Positions 35,716-43,945 of a stretch of DNA of 64,000 nt are shown here, in pieces; within the stretch, counting starts at the first letter, position 1, and the number at the start of each line of letters is the position of its first letter. Both the position numbers and the translations under genes were made by a program. Under the pieces are notes generated by a model. It was not told the origin of the DNA. It worked only from the letters and a program-made list of their open reading frames with translations, and ran no database searches. The stretch is from Gallionella sp. (GTDB lineage: Bacteria; Pseudomonadota; Gammaproteobacteria; Burkholderiales; Gallionellaceae). The stretch spans positions 43,298 to 107,297 of the forward strand of contig JAQUAI010000009.1 of assembly GCA_028687335.1 (NCBI GenBank). The letters are read 5' to 3'.

Positions 35716-38700
35716 CTAGGTATAACGATGAAAGCGGTTTTTCCCGGTTTGTTTGGCGATGTACATGGCTTGATCCGCGTGGCGCAACAAGCTATCGCCA
35801 TCTTCGCCGTGGGTGGGGTAAAAAGTAACACCAATGCTGGCCGAGACAGCGACTCGGTGTTCTCCTAATTGCACCGGCGTGGCGATGATTTGCATGATGC
35901 GCTCTAGCACTTGGAAACATTCGCTTTCCTGCGCCAGATCGTTGAATAAGACGACAAACTCATCACCGCCCAAACGCGCCAACGTGTCACCCGCCCGTAA
36001 TTCTTCCTGTAAGCGATGGGTGATATTGATGAGTAGTTCATCGCCTGTTTTATGTCCGTACTGGTCATTCACTTCTTTGAATCCATCCAGATCCAAGTAG
36101 CAAATGGCGAGTAACTTCTCGGCTCGCTGGGCATGGATAACGGCCTGCTCCAGCCGATCTGCCAGCAATCGCCGATTCGGAATACCGGTAAGTGCATCGT
36201 AGTTTGCAACGCGGCTGAGTTCTTCTTCGTGTACTTTGAAATAGGTGATGTCGGAGAAAACGCCAACATAGCGTTGCACGGCGTCGGCTTCGTCGCGGAT
36301 GACTGAGATAGAAAGCAATTCGGCAAATAATTCGCCACTCTTTCGCCGATTCCATATTTCGCCGCGCCAGGCTTGCTGAGTTAAGAGCGCATCCCACATT
36401 GCTTGAAAGAAAGCATTATCCTGCCGCCCCGAACTCAAAATGCGCGGATTTTTTCCCAGCACTTCATCGCGCGCATATCCGGTGATACGGGTAAAAGCGG
36501 GATTGACATCAATGATGTCGTTGTTGGCATCGGTAATGATGATGGCATCCTGTGTGGTATCAAACACGCTGGCGTTGATGCGCAATGCTTCATCGGCTTT
36601 GCGTCGCTCGGTAATGTCATATTGGATACCGTCCCACAAAATGTCGCCGTTTTCCAGTACCGAAGGTTGCGATTCGATATGCAGCCAGCGCACTTCACCG
36701 TTTTTGCGCCGTATGGAGCCTTCCCATACAAACCGACTTAACTCGCGGCGCATTTTTTCATTGAGCTCAACGAAGTGTTTTAGCTCTGCTGTGTCGATAT
36801 GCTGGAATGCCGCTTGCGGGTCATTCATTACCTCAGCTTCGGTGACATCGAGTAGTTCACACCAGCGTTGGCTGACGTACTCAAAAGCGGCACTGCCGTC
36901 GGGACGAACGCGAAACTTGTAGACGCCAACTGGGATGCGCTGAACCAAGCCGCTGTAATCATCGATACTTTGCCGCAATGCGCTTTCGGTGCGTTTGAGT
37001 TCACTTACGTCGCGTCCGACGATAACCAAGCCTTTTCGGCCACCATCGTGATTGAAAAGAGGAACTTTGATGACATCAAAAACCATCTTTTTTTCGCCTG
37101 GCGCAGGGATGGTTTCCTCGATTCTGGCGGTTTCCCCGATCTGCCATATTTCCTCATCAGTTTCATGGCAGCGTTGCAGGGCGGACTTAAATTCGGGGGC
37201 AGCTAGCTCGGATAACTCCAAGTCGGAACGGTTATGGCTCAGTTCTGCATCAAGCCCAAATGCGGCACGCGCGGCGGAATTGGACTCCAGCCAGCGTCCC
37301 TCACCATCCTTAAACTGAATCGCATCTGGAATCGCTTCGATCAGCGTGCGCAGGAGGTATTCGCTTTGAGCCAGACGTTCCTGACTCTCGCGTAATTGAT
37401 GTTCCGCCTGTCGGATTTGCGTAATGTCACGGCCAAAGGCGATTGCGCCAATCACTTCTCCGGCGGCATTTTTTTCTGCCGCCATACGTATCAAGTGATG
37501 TTCTACACCTGAGCCTCGATCTGGCAGGGCAAACTCGAAGTCCTCCATCTGCCCGCTGGCGATCACACGTCGGAGTGCTGCATCGTAATCTTTAAAACTG
37601 CCATCCGCATAAGCTTCGTTTGGTGTCTCTCCATGCGGATTTCTGCCGAGTAATTGTTTCAATACTTGCAACACAACTGGGTTGGCGTAAATCTGGCGAC
37701 ATTCTTTGTCGTAACGAATAATGTTGTCAGGCGAGGTTTCGGATAGGCTTCTGAATTCGCGCTCGCTCTGCTCCAGTCGCTCGAACATGCGTTGACGCTC
37801 AGTAATATCTCGCGCCACGCCCAACACGCCGATCAGTCGTCCGTGATGGTCGCGCATCGGTGTCTTCACCGTTTCAAACAGACCGTGATAGCCGTCTTGG
37901 GCGAATGTCAGCCATTCTTCATTCGATGTCGCACCGTCGTTTTTCATCGCCATGCGATCATTTTCACGGAAGAACTCGGCTTGTTCATGGCTAACAAAGT
38001 CGTAATCAGTTTTACCGATGATGTCTTGTTCTTTATGGCCAAAGAAGCGCTCAAAGCGCACATTGCAAGCGAGGTAAACACCCTCTGGGTTTTTTAGCCA
38101 AATGAGATCAGGCACGGTGTTAATTAACGTGCGCAGGAACGACTCCTCAATACCGGCGCGTTCTTCCGAAAGGCCAGACACCATCGCCTGAGTCAGATCA
38201 TGTTCGCTCAGCAGCCCAACCATGCATCCGTGTGGATCCACGGAAACTAGATGGCGTACCTTATGGGACAACATTTTTTCAGCAGCTTGAGCAGTAGAGG
38301 CCGATGAGGAAATCGTCAGCACGGGTGAAATCATGACCTCGCCCAGCAGAATGTCGTGCCAATTTAGATCGCTCGAATAGAACCGCACCACATCTCGTTC
38401 GGTGACGATGCCAACGGGCTTCTCATGCTCAACGATGATCACGCAGCTCTTGCGCTGTGCATGCATTAAATCGAGGGCTTGAACTAAGCGCGTATTAGGC
38501 GGCAAGGCAATGCCGGAGCGTTTTGCAATGGCGGCAATATTGCGCCGTCCGGCCAGCGCGGTGAGATTGAGATGCAGCCGAAAATCGGTTTCGCTGAGTA
38601 CCCCCGCAACCGCACCTGCATCGTCCACCAGCACCAAGTGGCGGATGCCTTCACGCAGGCAAATCTGATAACCGTCGAGAATATCGGTTTGACTCGGCAG

Positions 38701-38946
38701 CACCACTACTGGGGCTGACATGGTGGTGCGCAAGGGGATTTCGGGCCGTGCGCCTTCATGCATGGCTCGGAGAATATTGCGTTCGGTGATGATACCGAGC
38801 GGATGGTTGGCATCGTCAGTGACCACAATCGAAGAAAATCGGCGCTCGGACATCACCCGCGCCGCTTCGCCTAGCGAATCGGTTTCTTTTAAACAAAAGA
38901 CACCGCGCGTGGCAATATCGATCAAATAGTTTGGTTGCGTAGCCAT
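35716..38946 (-). CDS. CBS-PAS multi-domain diguanylate cyclase
   Basis: A 1076-residue cytoplasmic signalling protein. Two CBS pairs (about 1-125 and 135-260; MSERRFSSIVVTDDANHPLGI and MLSHKVRHLVSVDPHGCM) are followed by about five PAS/PAC modules (about 265-905; several end in the DITERQ type, e.g. GRDITQIRQAE, GRDVSELKR, YDITERRK) and a C-terminal GGDEF (993-997 in RLGGDEFVVLFND). The product inhibition site RxxD (RAGD) is five residues upstream. No EAL domain follows, so it should make c-di-GMP. CBS domains bind adenine nucleotides and PAS often bind heme/flavin, so energy and redox inputs are plausible. It is next to a Crp/Fnr gene on the same strand. Confidence 0.92.
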   Translation of the reverse strand: MATQPNYLIDIATRGVFCLKETDSLGEAARVMSERRFSSIVVTDDANHPLGIITERNILRAMHEGARPEIPLRTTMSAPVVVLPSQTDILDGYQICLREGIRHLVLVDDAGAVAGVLSETDFRLHLNLTALAGRRNIAAIAKRSGIALPPNTRLVQALDLMHAQRKSCVIIVEHEKPVGIVTERDVVRFYSSDLNWHDILLGEVMISPVLTISSSASTAQAAEKMLSHKVRHLVSVDPHGCMVGLLSEHDLTQAMVSGLSEERAGIEESFLRTLINTVPDLIWLKNPEGVYLACNVRFERFFGHKEQDIIGKTDYDFVSHEQAEFFRENDRMAMKNDGATSNEEWLTFAQDGYHGLFETVKTPMRDHHGRLIGVLGVARDITERQRMFERLEQSEREFRSLSETSPDNIIRYDKECRQIYANPVVLQVLKQLLGRNPHGETPNEAYADGSFKDYDAALRRVIASGQMEDFEFALPDRGSGVEHHLIRMAAEKNAAGEVIGAIAFGRDITQIRQAEHQLRESQERLAQSEYLLRTLIEAIPDAIQFKDGEGRWLESNSAARAAFGLDAELSHNRSDLELSELAAPEFKSALQRCHETDEEIWQIGETARIEETIPAPGEKKMVFDVIKVPLFNHDGGRKGLVIVGRDVSELKRTESALRQSIDDYSGLVQRIPVGVYKFRVRPDGSAAFEYVSQRWCELLDVTEAEVMNDPQAAFQHIDTAELKHFVELNEKMRRELSRFVWEGSIRRKNGEVRWLHIESQPSVLENGDILWDGIQYDITERRKADEALRINASVFDTTQDAIIITDANNDIIDVNPAFTRITGYARDEVLGKNPRILSSGRQDNAFFQAMWDALLTQQAWRGEIWNRRKSGELFAELLSISVIRDEADAVQRYVGVFSDITYFKVHEEELSRVANYDALTGIPNRRLLADRLEQAVIHAQRAEKLLAICYLDLDGFKEVNDQYGHKTGDELLINITHRLQEELRAGDTLARLGGDEFVVLFNDLAQESECFQVLERIMQIIATPVQLGEHRVAVSASIGVTFYPTHGEDGDSLLRHADQAMYIAKQTGKNRFHRYT

Positions 38947-38982
38947 TACCGCATCATCATGCTCGTATTGTTTGGTATGAAA

Positions 38983-39699
38983 TCACGATTTTGCTTTACC
39001 CAGCAGGCGTGAAAACTCTTTTTTAACAACCTCGTAACACTCGCAGCACATCGCTTCCAACTTGGGGCGATCCAGTATTCGGATACGTCCACGGTTGTAA
39101 TCTATCACGCCTTGAGTGCGCAAGTCCCCGGCAATTTCGGTGACGCTTTCGCGGCGGACACCGAGCATATTGGCGATGACTTCATGCGTAAGTACAAAAT
39201 CGTCCGCCAGTGCCTTATCGCTAATCAGCAATAGATGCTGGCTAAGTTGCTGTGTTAGGGAGTGGTGTTTTTCACACACCACAGCCTGTGAAATTTGCGT
39301 CAGCGAGGCTTGCGCGTAGAGCAATAATACAGAGCGCAACGCATCGACTCTGGCGGTCAGTTGTTGCAATACAGCCACTTCCATTTGAAACACATGCCCG
39401 GCGGTTTCGACCACCGCACAATAGGGGATGGTGTCACTCCCCAGCACTTGGGCCACGCCAAACATGCCTTCGTTACCGATAGCCATCACGCCGGTGGATT
39501 CTCCGCTTTCCATGCGGTAGAACAGAGAAATGGCACAGTCAATCGGAAAATACACATGACTCATGGATTCGCCGGACTCGACCAGTAGTTCACCCGACTT
39601 GAGGTGTGTCACTTTCAAATACGGTAGTAAAGCCTGAAGTTCTTGCGGCTGCAATGCGGCAAGAACTCGATTTTGATCCGGGGCGTGGTGGTGTGACAT
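38983..39699 (-). CDS. Crp/Fnr-family transcriptional regulator
   Basis: A 238-residue regulator with an N-terminal cyclic-nucleotide-binding fold (about 25-140; SGELLVESGESMSHVYFPIDCA) and a C-terminal winged helix (THEVIANMLGVRRESVTEIAGDL). There is no FNR-type N-terminal cysteine cluster, but the C-terminus carries the MCCECYEVVKKEF motif shared by a subgroup of Crp-type proteins; its role is unknown. It lies just upstream of the CBS-PAS-GGDEF gene, separated by 36 bases. Confidence 0.93.
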   Translation of the reverse strand: MSHHHAPDQNRVLAALQPQELQALLPYLKVTHLKSGELLVESGESMSHVYFPIDCAISLFYRMESGESTGVMAIGNEGMFGVAQVLGSDTIPYCAVVETAGHVFQMEVAVLQQLTARVDALRSVLLLYAQASLTQISQAVVCEKHHSLTQQLSQHLLLISDKALADDFVLTHEVIANMLGVRRESVTEIAGDLRTQGVIDYNRGRIRILDRPKLEAMCCECYEVVKKEFSRLLGKAKS

Positions 39700-39838
39700 T
39701 GGATGCTTACTGTTGTTGATTTATTCGCGTTTCTTTCAGCGAGTTTTACTCTTTGATTGTACGGACTAAAGTTTAACAAGTCGCGCCGGAAACGCTTTGT
39801 ACGGTAACACACAAAAGATTAACAATCTCACGGGGATT

Positions 39839-40873
39839 TTACGGTGCGGGATTGGGATAAGTCCGATGCACAGCCTCGATTTTTTCCAGCACTTCGGTGC
39901 TTAAGCTTACGTTTGCGCTATCCAGATTTTCAGTCAGTTGCGATAACTTGCTTGCGCCCAAAATCACGCTACTGGTAAACCAGCGGGTGCGCGCAAAAGC
40001 CAGTGCCAGTTGTGCCGGGCTGAGCCCCGCTTCTTGTGCGATTTGCACATACGCGCGGCTGGCGGTAGGGACGCTGGGTTTGTTGTAGCGTTGGCCAAAG
40101 CCGGGGAACAGCGTGATGCGGCCATGCGCGTTTGGGTCGCTGAGGTATTTTCCGGTAAGCCAGCCGAAAGCCAGCGGGCTATAGGCCAGTAATCCGACAT
40201 GGCTGTGATGGCAAATTTCGGACAAGCCGTTTTCGAAGGTGCGGTTCATCAGGTGATAAGCGTTTTGAATCGAGGCGATTTTGGGCAAGCCGAGTTGCTC
40301 GGCGCAGCGCACAAATTCGCCCACACCCCAGGGCGTTTCGTTACTCAGGCCGATGTGGCGGATTTTTCCTGCGCTGACCAACTCGCCCAGCACCGCCAAT
40401 TGTTCCGCTATCGGCGTGCTATCACGTTCTTGTTCTACGTCGTAACTGCTTGCACCGAACATCGGCACATAGCGATCTGGCCAGTGAATCTGGTACAGGT
40501 CGAGATAATCAGTTTGCAGGCGGCGCAAGCTGCCATCGACTGCGGCAATGAGGTGCTCGCGGTTGATGCGCGGGCCGTTGCGTATCCAGTGAAAGCCGCG
40601 TGCCGGGCCGGCGATTTTGCTGGCGATGATGAGCCGGTCGCGTGGCTGATGTTTCAGCCAAGTGCCAATATACGTTTCGGTGAGATGCACGGTTTCGGCA
40701 CGCGGGGCGACCGGATACATCTCGGCGGTGTCGATAAAATTGACACCATGCGCAACGGCCAAATCAAGCTGGGCGTGCGCGTCGGCTTCGGTGTTCTGCT
40801 CGCCGAATGTCATCGTACCCAGACTTAGCGCGGAAATGCGCAGGTCGGTATTGCCTAGTTGCCGGTATTCCAT
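39839..40873 (-). CDS. tas: Aldo/keto reductase, Tas-type
   Basis: A 344-residue NADPH-dependent aldo/keto reductase closely matching E. coli Tas (MEYRQLGNTDLRISALSLGT; EMYPVAPRAETVHLTETYIG with the active-site Tyr; LIIASKIAG with the Lys; YQIHWPDR with the His). Two ATGs are adjacent; the second (40873) is preferred because AAGGAG is 5 bases before it. Its start overlaps the mnmH stop, so it is translationally coupled to mnmH. The substrate is not established. Confidence 0.9.
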   Translation of the reverse strand: MEYRQLGNTDLRISALSLGTMTFGEQNTEADAHAQLDLAVAHGVNFIDTAEMYPVAPRAETVHLTETYIGTWLKHQPRDRLIIASKIAGPARGFHWIRNGPRINREHLIAAVDGSLRRLQTDYLDLYQIHWPDRYVPMFGASSYDVEQERDSTPIAEQLAVLGELVSAGKIRHIGLSNETPWGVGEFVRCAEQLGLPKIASIQNAYHLMNRTFENGLSEICHHSHVGLLAYSPLAFGWLTGKYLSDPNAHGRITLFPGFGQRYNKPSVPTASRAYVQIAQEAGLSPAQLALAFARTRWFTSSVILGASKLSQLTENLDSANVSLSTEVLEKIEAVHRTYPNPAP

Positions 40874-41919
40874 CATTGCTCCTTGCCTAGTTCAGTTGCC
40901 AGTTGCCGCAAAGCGGTATCCGACAAGTCATCGGGTTCGAAACGCTGTGCCTGATTCAGATTGGTGTAGTGCTTGGAGAGCGAGCGCAAGTAGCTGGGGT
41001 CGTAGTGCAGTGTCAGCAATTCGGCCACCAGACCGGAAAAGTCGCCCGCACGGATAAGCTCGTTCCAATGTTCCAATTGCTTTGTGCCGTGAAAAGCGTG
41101 CAGCGTTTGTAGTTGCGCGATTAGCGCATCGGGATCGTCAATATAGTGTTGGTAGTCTTCGCGCAAACCCGCAACGCGGATGTCGAGCGGCGTGTCGAGC
41201 AGCAGGCAAGGGCTGGTATGCATAGCTGCGATAAGCTCGGGAGAGACGCGCACATTGCCGATTTTATTGCTTTCCGACTCGACGTAAATCGGGTGTGTTG
41301 GCACCAGCTTTTGCAGTGCTTGCAAGACAAGGCTGTCGAACATTTTTTGTGAGGGTTGTGGCTGCTGCGGTAAACCACCAAGTACCGAACCGCGATGTTG
41401 TGCCAGCCCCTCCAGATCAAGAATTTGTTGCCCCGTAGCGGCAAGTGCGGCGAGTAGGCGACTCTTGCCTGCGCCAGTGGGGCCGCATACAACACGTAAA
41501 TTCAGCTGCGGCGGCAATGTTTCGAGTTGCGTCAGCACATCGCGGCGATAGCTTTTGTAGCCGCCTTCTAGCTTGTGAGCAACCCAACCCACCTGCCCGA
41601 GAATGATACTCATCGCGCCGCTGCGCTGCCCCCCGCGCCAGCAATACACCAGCGGTTTCCATGATTTCGGGTGAGCGTGAAAACGGGTTTCTAGATGGTG
41701 GGCGATATTTTTGGCGACCAGTGCCGCGCCAACTTTACGCGCCTCAAAGGGCGACACCTGTTTGTACAAAGTCCCAACCGTGATGCGCTCTTCGTTGGAA
41801 AGTACTGGGCAATTAATTGCCCCAGGGATGTGGTCATCGGCGAATTCGGCGGGCGTGCGCACATCGATGATTTCGTCAAACTCACCAAGCTGTGATAGGT
41901 TCGCGGTTCTGAACAACAT
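40873..41919 (-). CDS. mnmH: tRNA 2-selenouridine synthase
   Basis: Uses selenophosphate to convert 2-thiouridine to 2-selenouridine at position 34 of tRNA for Lys, Glu and Gln. The 348 residues have a rhodanese domain with the active-site Cys93 in YCWRGGQRSGAMS, and a P-loop domain with GPTGAGKS (145-152). The start is set at 41919 (MLFRTANLSQ); a longer frame to 42195 is the antisense of selD. It is divergent from selD with only 16 bases between the two starts, which is unusually tight. Confidence 0.93.
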   Translation of the reverse strand: MLFRTANLSQLGEFDEIIDVRTPAEFADDHIPGAINCPVLSNEERITVGTLYKQVSPFEARKVGAALVAKNIAHHLETRFHAHPKSWKPLVYCWRGGQRSGAMSIILGQVGWVAHKLEGGYKSYRRDVLTQLETLPPQLNLRVVCGPTGAGKSRLLAALAATGQQILDLEGLAQHRGSVLGGLPQQPQPSQKMFDSLVLQALQKLVPTHPIYVESESNKIGNVRVSPELIAAMHTSPCLLLDTPLDIRVAGLREDYQHYIDDPDALIAQLQTLHAFHGTKQLEHWNELIRAGDFSGLVAELLTLHYDPSYLRSLSKHYTNLNQAQRFEPDDLSDTALRQLATELGKEQ

Positions 41920-41935
41920 GTGGATAGGAGCAAGC

Positions 41936-42976
41936 GTGGAGGAAGTAAAGTTGACCCAATTGTCGCACGGTGGCGGCTGCGGCTGCAAAATTGCACCGGC
42001 AATGCTGCAATCCATTCTGGGCGTGGCAAAAGAAAAACTACCGTTCCCCGACCTACTGGTGGGAACCGAAACCAGCGACGACGCAGCCGTGTATCGCCTG
42101 AATGACGAGCAGGCCGTGATCGCCACCACCGATTTTTTCATGCCCATCGTCGATGACCCGTTCGACTTCGGGCGCATCGCGGCGACCAATGCCATGTCCG
42201 ATGTCTATGCTATGGGCGGTACACCCATCATGGCGTTGGCCATCGTCGGCATGCCTATCAACAAGCTCCCGGTTGAAACCATCCGGGCCATCCTGCAAGG
42301 TGGCGAAGCGGTATGCAAAGCCGCAGGCATCCCACTGGCTGGCGGACACTCCATCGACTCGGTCGAACCGATTTACGGCTTGGTCGCGCTAGGGGTTGTT
42401 CACCCCAAACGACTCAAGAAAAACAGCGACGCACAAGCGGGCGACGTACTCATTCTCGGCAAAGGCATCGGCGTGGGCGTGCTGGCAGCAGCACTCAAAA
42501 AAGACCTGCTGACCGCAGCGGGCTACGCGCAAATGGTAGCCACCACCACCAAACTCAACAGCGTAGGCAGCACACTCGCCGCGCTGGACAGCGTTCATGC
42601 CCTGACCGACGTTACCGGCTTTGGCTTGCTGGGACACCTGATGGAAATATGCCGAGGTTCCGGTTTGGCGGCCGAACTCAGCTTCGACCAAGTACCGGTT
42701 TTGTCTGAAGCCCTACCGCTGGCGCAACAAGGCATCGGCCCCGGCGCAATTGATCGCAACCTTGCCAGCTACGGCCACGAAATCGACTTTGGCGCACACC
42801 TGCAAACTTGGCAACAACGCCTGCTGGCCGACGCGCAAACCAGCGGCGGCCTACTGGTAAGCGTTGCCGCAGAAGCCGCCGACGAGGTACTGGATTGCTT
42901 CAAAAATGCAGGCTTCGAGCAAGCCGCGATTATCGGGAAAATGGCGCAGGGCGCAGCGCGGGTGTCAGTAGTCTGA
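41936..42976 (+). CDS. selD: Selenide, water dikinase (selenophosphate synthase)
   Basis: Makes selenophosphate from selenide and ATP. The N-terminal active site is HGGGCGCK (residues 11-18), with cysteine at the position that is selenocysteine in some organisms; Cys15 and Lys18 are the catalytic pair. At 346 residues, length fits. A GTG at 41936 is the start: AGGAG ends 5 bases before it. An upstream ATG at 41918 has no site. Adjacent mnmH indicates use for selenouridine tRNA; no selA, selB or tRNA-Sec is in this window. Confidence 0.95.
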   Translation: MEEVKLTQLSHGGGCGCKIAPAMLQSILGVAKEKLPFPDLLVGTETSDDAAVYRLNDEQAVIATTDFFMPIVDDPFDFGRIAATNAMSDVYAMGGTPIMALAIVGMPINKLPVETIRAILQGGEAVCKAAGIPLAGGHSIDSVEPIYGLVALGVVHPKRLKKNSDAQAGDVLILGKGIGVGVLAAALKKDLLTAAGYAQMVATTTKLNSVGSTLAALDSVHALTDVTGFGLLGHLMEICRGSGLAAELSFDQVPVLSEALPLAQQGIGPGAIDRNLASYGHEIDFGAHLQTWQQRLLADAQTSGGLLVSVAAEAADEVLDCFKNAGFEQAAIIGKMAQGAARVSVV

Positions 42977-43321
42977 GTATTTTTTCGCGCTGCCGCGTAC
43001 CTGTTCCGCAGGGTATTTAGCCGCGTTTTTTTCGATTTTGTGCGCGGCGGCATCGAGCAGGTCAACATCCAGCCTATCCGCCAGTCGAACTAGGTAGAGC
43101 AGTACGTCGGCGAGTTCTTCGCCGATGGCTTGTTTGTCGAGCGTGGTTGTGTTGTTCGACTGGGCTTCGGTCAGCCATTGAAAGTGTTCCATTAGCTCGG
43201 CGGTTTCTACCATGAGTGCCATGCTCAGGTTTTTCGGGCTATGAAATTGCTCCCAGTCGCGCTCGGCAGCGAAATCGCGCAGACGGTCGCGTAATTGTGT
43301 CAGCTCTGATGTGTGTGTCAT
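42965..43321 (-). CDS. MazG-like nucleotide pyrophosphohydrolase
   Basis: A 118-residue protein of the all-alpha NTP pyrophosphatase group (dCTPase/YpjD type). The metal site is VETAELMEHFQW and EELADVLLYLVRLAD, the ExxE and ExxD helices. Such enzymes remove non-canonical or excess nucleoside triphosphates. Start 43321 (MTHTSELTQL) is used; a longer frame has no support. The C-terminus overlaps the selD 3' end by 12 bases on the opposite strand. Confidence 0.88.
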   Translation of the reverse strand: MTHTSELTQLRDRLRDFAAERDWEQFHSPKNLSMALMVETAELMEHFQWLTEAQSNNTTTLDKQAIGEELADVLLYLVRLADRLDVDLLDAAAHKIEKNAAKYPAEQVRGSAKKYSDY

Positions 43322-43524
43322 GGCAATTTCGGTGAGGTTGTGTGCCGCGATTCTAAACCCGATTGAGTGGAAATTTGGTGGCGAGCTGTGACGCGGGTTT
43401 AATTGCATGAGCGAGAGCTGAGATGGCATTGGGCTTGTTCTGATGTCCTTCGCCTCTCAAGGGGGCACCTGTTCGCTTTCAGGTGAAAGGCGCAACGCCT
43501 TCTCATCAATCTTTGGGGTTTGAT

Positions 43525-43551
43525 TTGTTAGGGGGGTGTTTGTGCTAAAAT
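43525..43551 (+). promoter_or_regulatory. Putative promoter of permuted ssrA
   Basis: An extended TGTGCTAAAAT (-10 TAAAAT at 43546-43551) with a weak TTGTTA -35 at 43525-43530 and 15-base spacing. It fits transcription from about 43558, upstream of the tmRNA acceptor piece. Confidence 0.5.
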
Positions 43552-43644
43552 CATCCGCATTGTTGTGAGCAAACTTCGGTTTGCGAAAACTCCGGCTCAA
43601 TAAGGGCTTGTTGGACGGCGGTTCAATTCCGCCCATCTCCACCA

Positions 43645-43674
43645 TAAGTGTAGTGATGTCAGTGCGCTTATGAT
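43645..43674 (+). other. Excised spacer of the tmRNA precursor
   Basis: The 30 bases between CCA of the acceptor piece and the first G of the coding piece. Inverted arms (ATAAGTG at the acceptor CCA edge, CGCTTAT at the other) can extend the acceptor stem as a loop, which would present processing sites for RNase P and 3' exonucleases. Processing is inferred. Confidence 0.75.
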
Positions 43675-43759
43675 GGGGATGACCTGGCTTCGACAGCGAG
43701 CAGATAGGTTTCGGGGCGACACGTCAGGCGATCGACGTAAATGAAGCAAGCATGTAAAT

Positions 43760-43792
43760 GCAAACGATGAAAACTACGCTTTAGCGGCCTAA
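43760..43792 (+). other. tmRNA proteolysis-tag reading frame
   Basis: Resume codon GCA then AAC GAT GAA AAC TAC GCT TTA GCG GCC TAA, encoding ANDENYALAA preceded by the alanine carried by tmRNA. This equals the E. coli tag, recognised by ClpXP via its LAA end. Confidence 0.97.
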
Positions 43793-43841
43793 AAAACCGT
43801 AAGCCGGGGCTGTTGAGCCTTGTCATACAACACAACTAGAT

Positions 43842-43880
43842 GGGCCTCGGGTGATAATGATCCCGAGGCTCATTGATTTT
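43842..43880 (+). terminator. Terminator of ssrA
   Basis: A stem GGGCCTCGGG/CCCGAGGCTC (43842-43851 with 43862-43871) and a TGATAATGAT loop, then CATTGATTTT. It directly follows a possible pseudoknot (GGCT-GTTG-AGCC with CAAC downstream). The U tract is imperfect. Confidence 0.65.
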
Positions 43881-43945
43881 GTGGGGTTGATTTTTTTAGT
43901 CGCCAATTGGCACTGCGTGCTGCAAGCGGGGCACTTTGTAATGGG

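Larger units (their letters stand above)
43558..43840 (+). ncRNA. ssrA: tmRNA, circularly permuted two-piece gene
   Basis: Rescues stalled ribosomes by acting as tRNA-Ala and as a short mRNA encoding a degradation tag. The parts are in reversed order. First the acceptor piece: hairpin GCAAAC-TTCG-GTTTGC (43569-43584), P2 strand GCTTGTTG (43606-43613), T arm GGCGG-TTCAATT-CCGCC (43617-43633), acceptor strand CATCTCC (43634-43640), A and CCA (43642-43644). Then a 30-base spacer. Then the coding piece: GGGGATG (43675-43681), which pairs with CATCTCC (7 bp, one G-U); CAGCGAGC (43694-43701), pairing with GCTTGTTG; and the tag ORF. Two-piece tmRNA is known from alphaproteobacteria, cyanobacteria and some betaproteobacteria. 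The mature outer ends are estimates. Confidence 0.93.

Noticed and set aside
41920..42195. N-terminal extension of mnmH to 42195
   Set aside because: The extra residues are antisense to selD's conserved N-terminus; MnmH homologues start near MLFRTANL.
43457..43645. 62-codon minus-strand ORF starting MVEMGGIEPPSNKPLL
   Set aside because: It is the antisense of the tmRNA acceptor piece (CCA, T arm); such MVEMGGIEPP proteins are artefacts of RNA gene ends.
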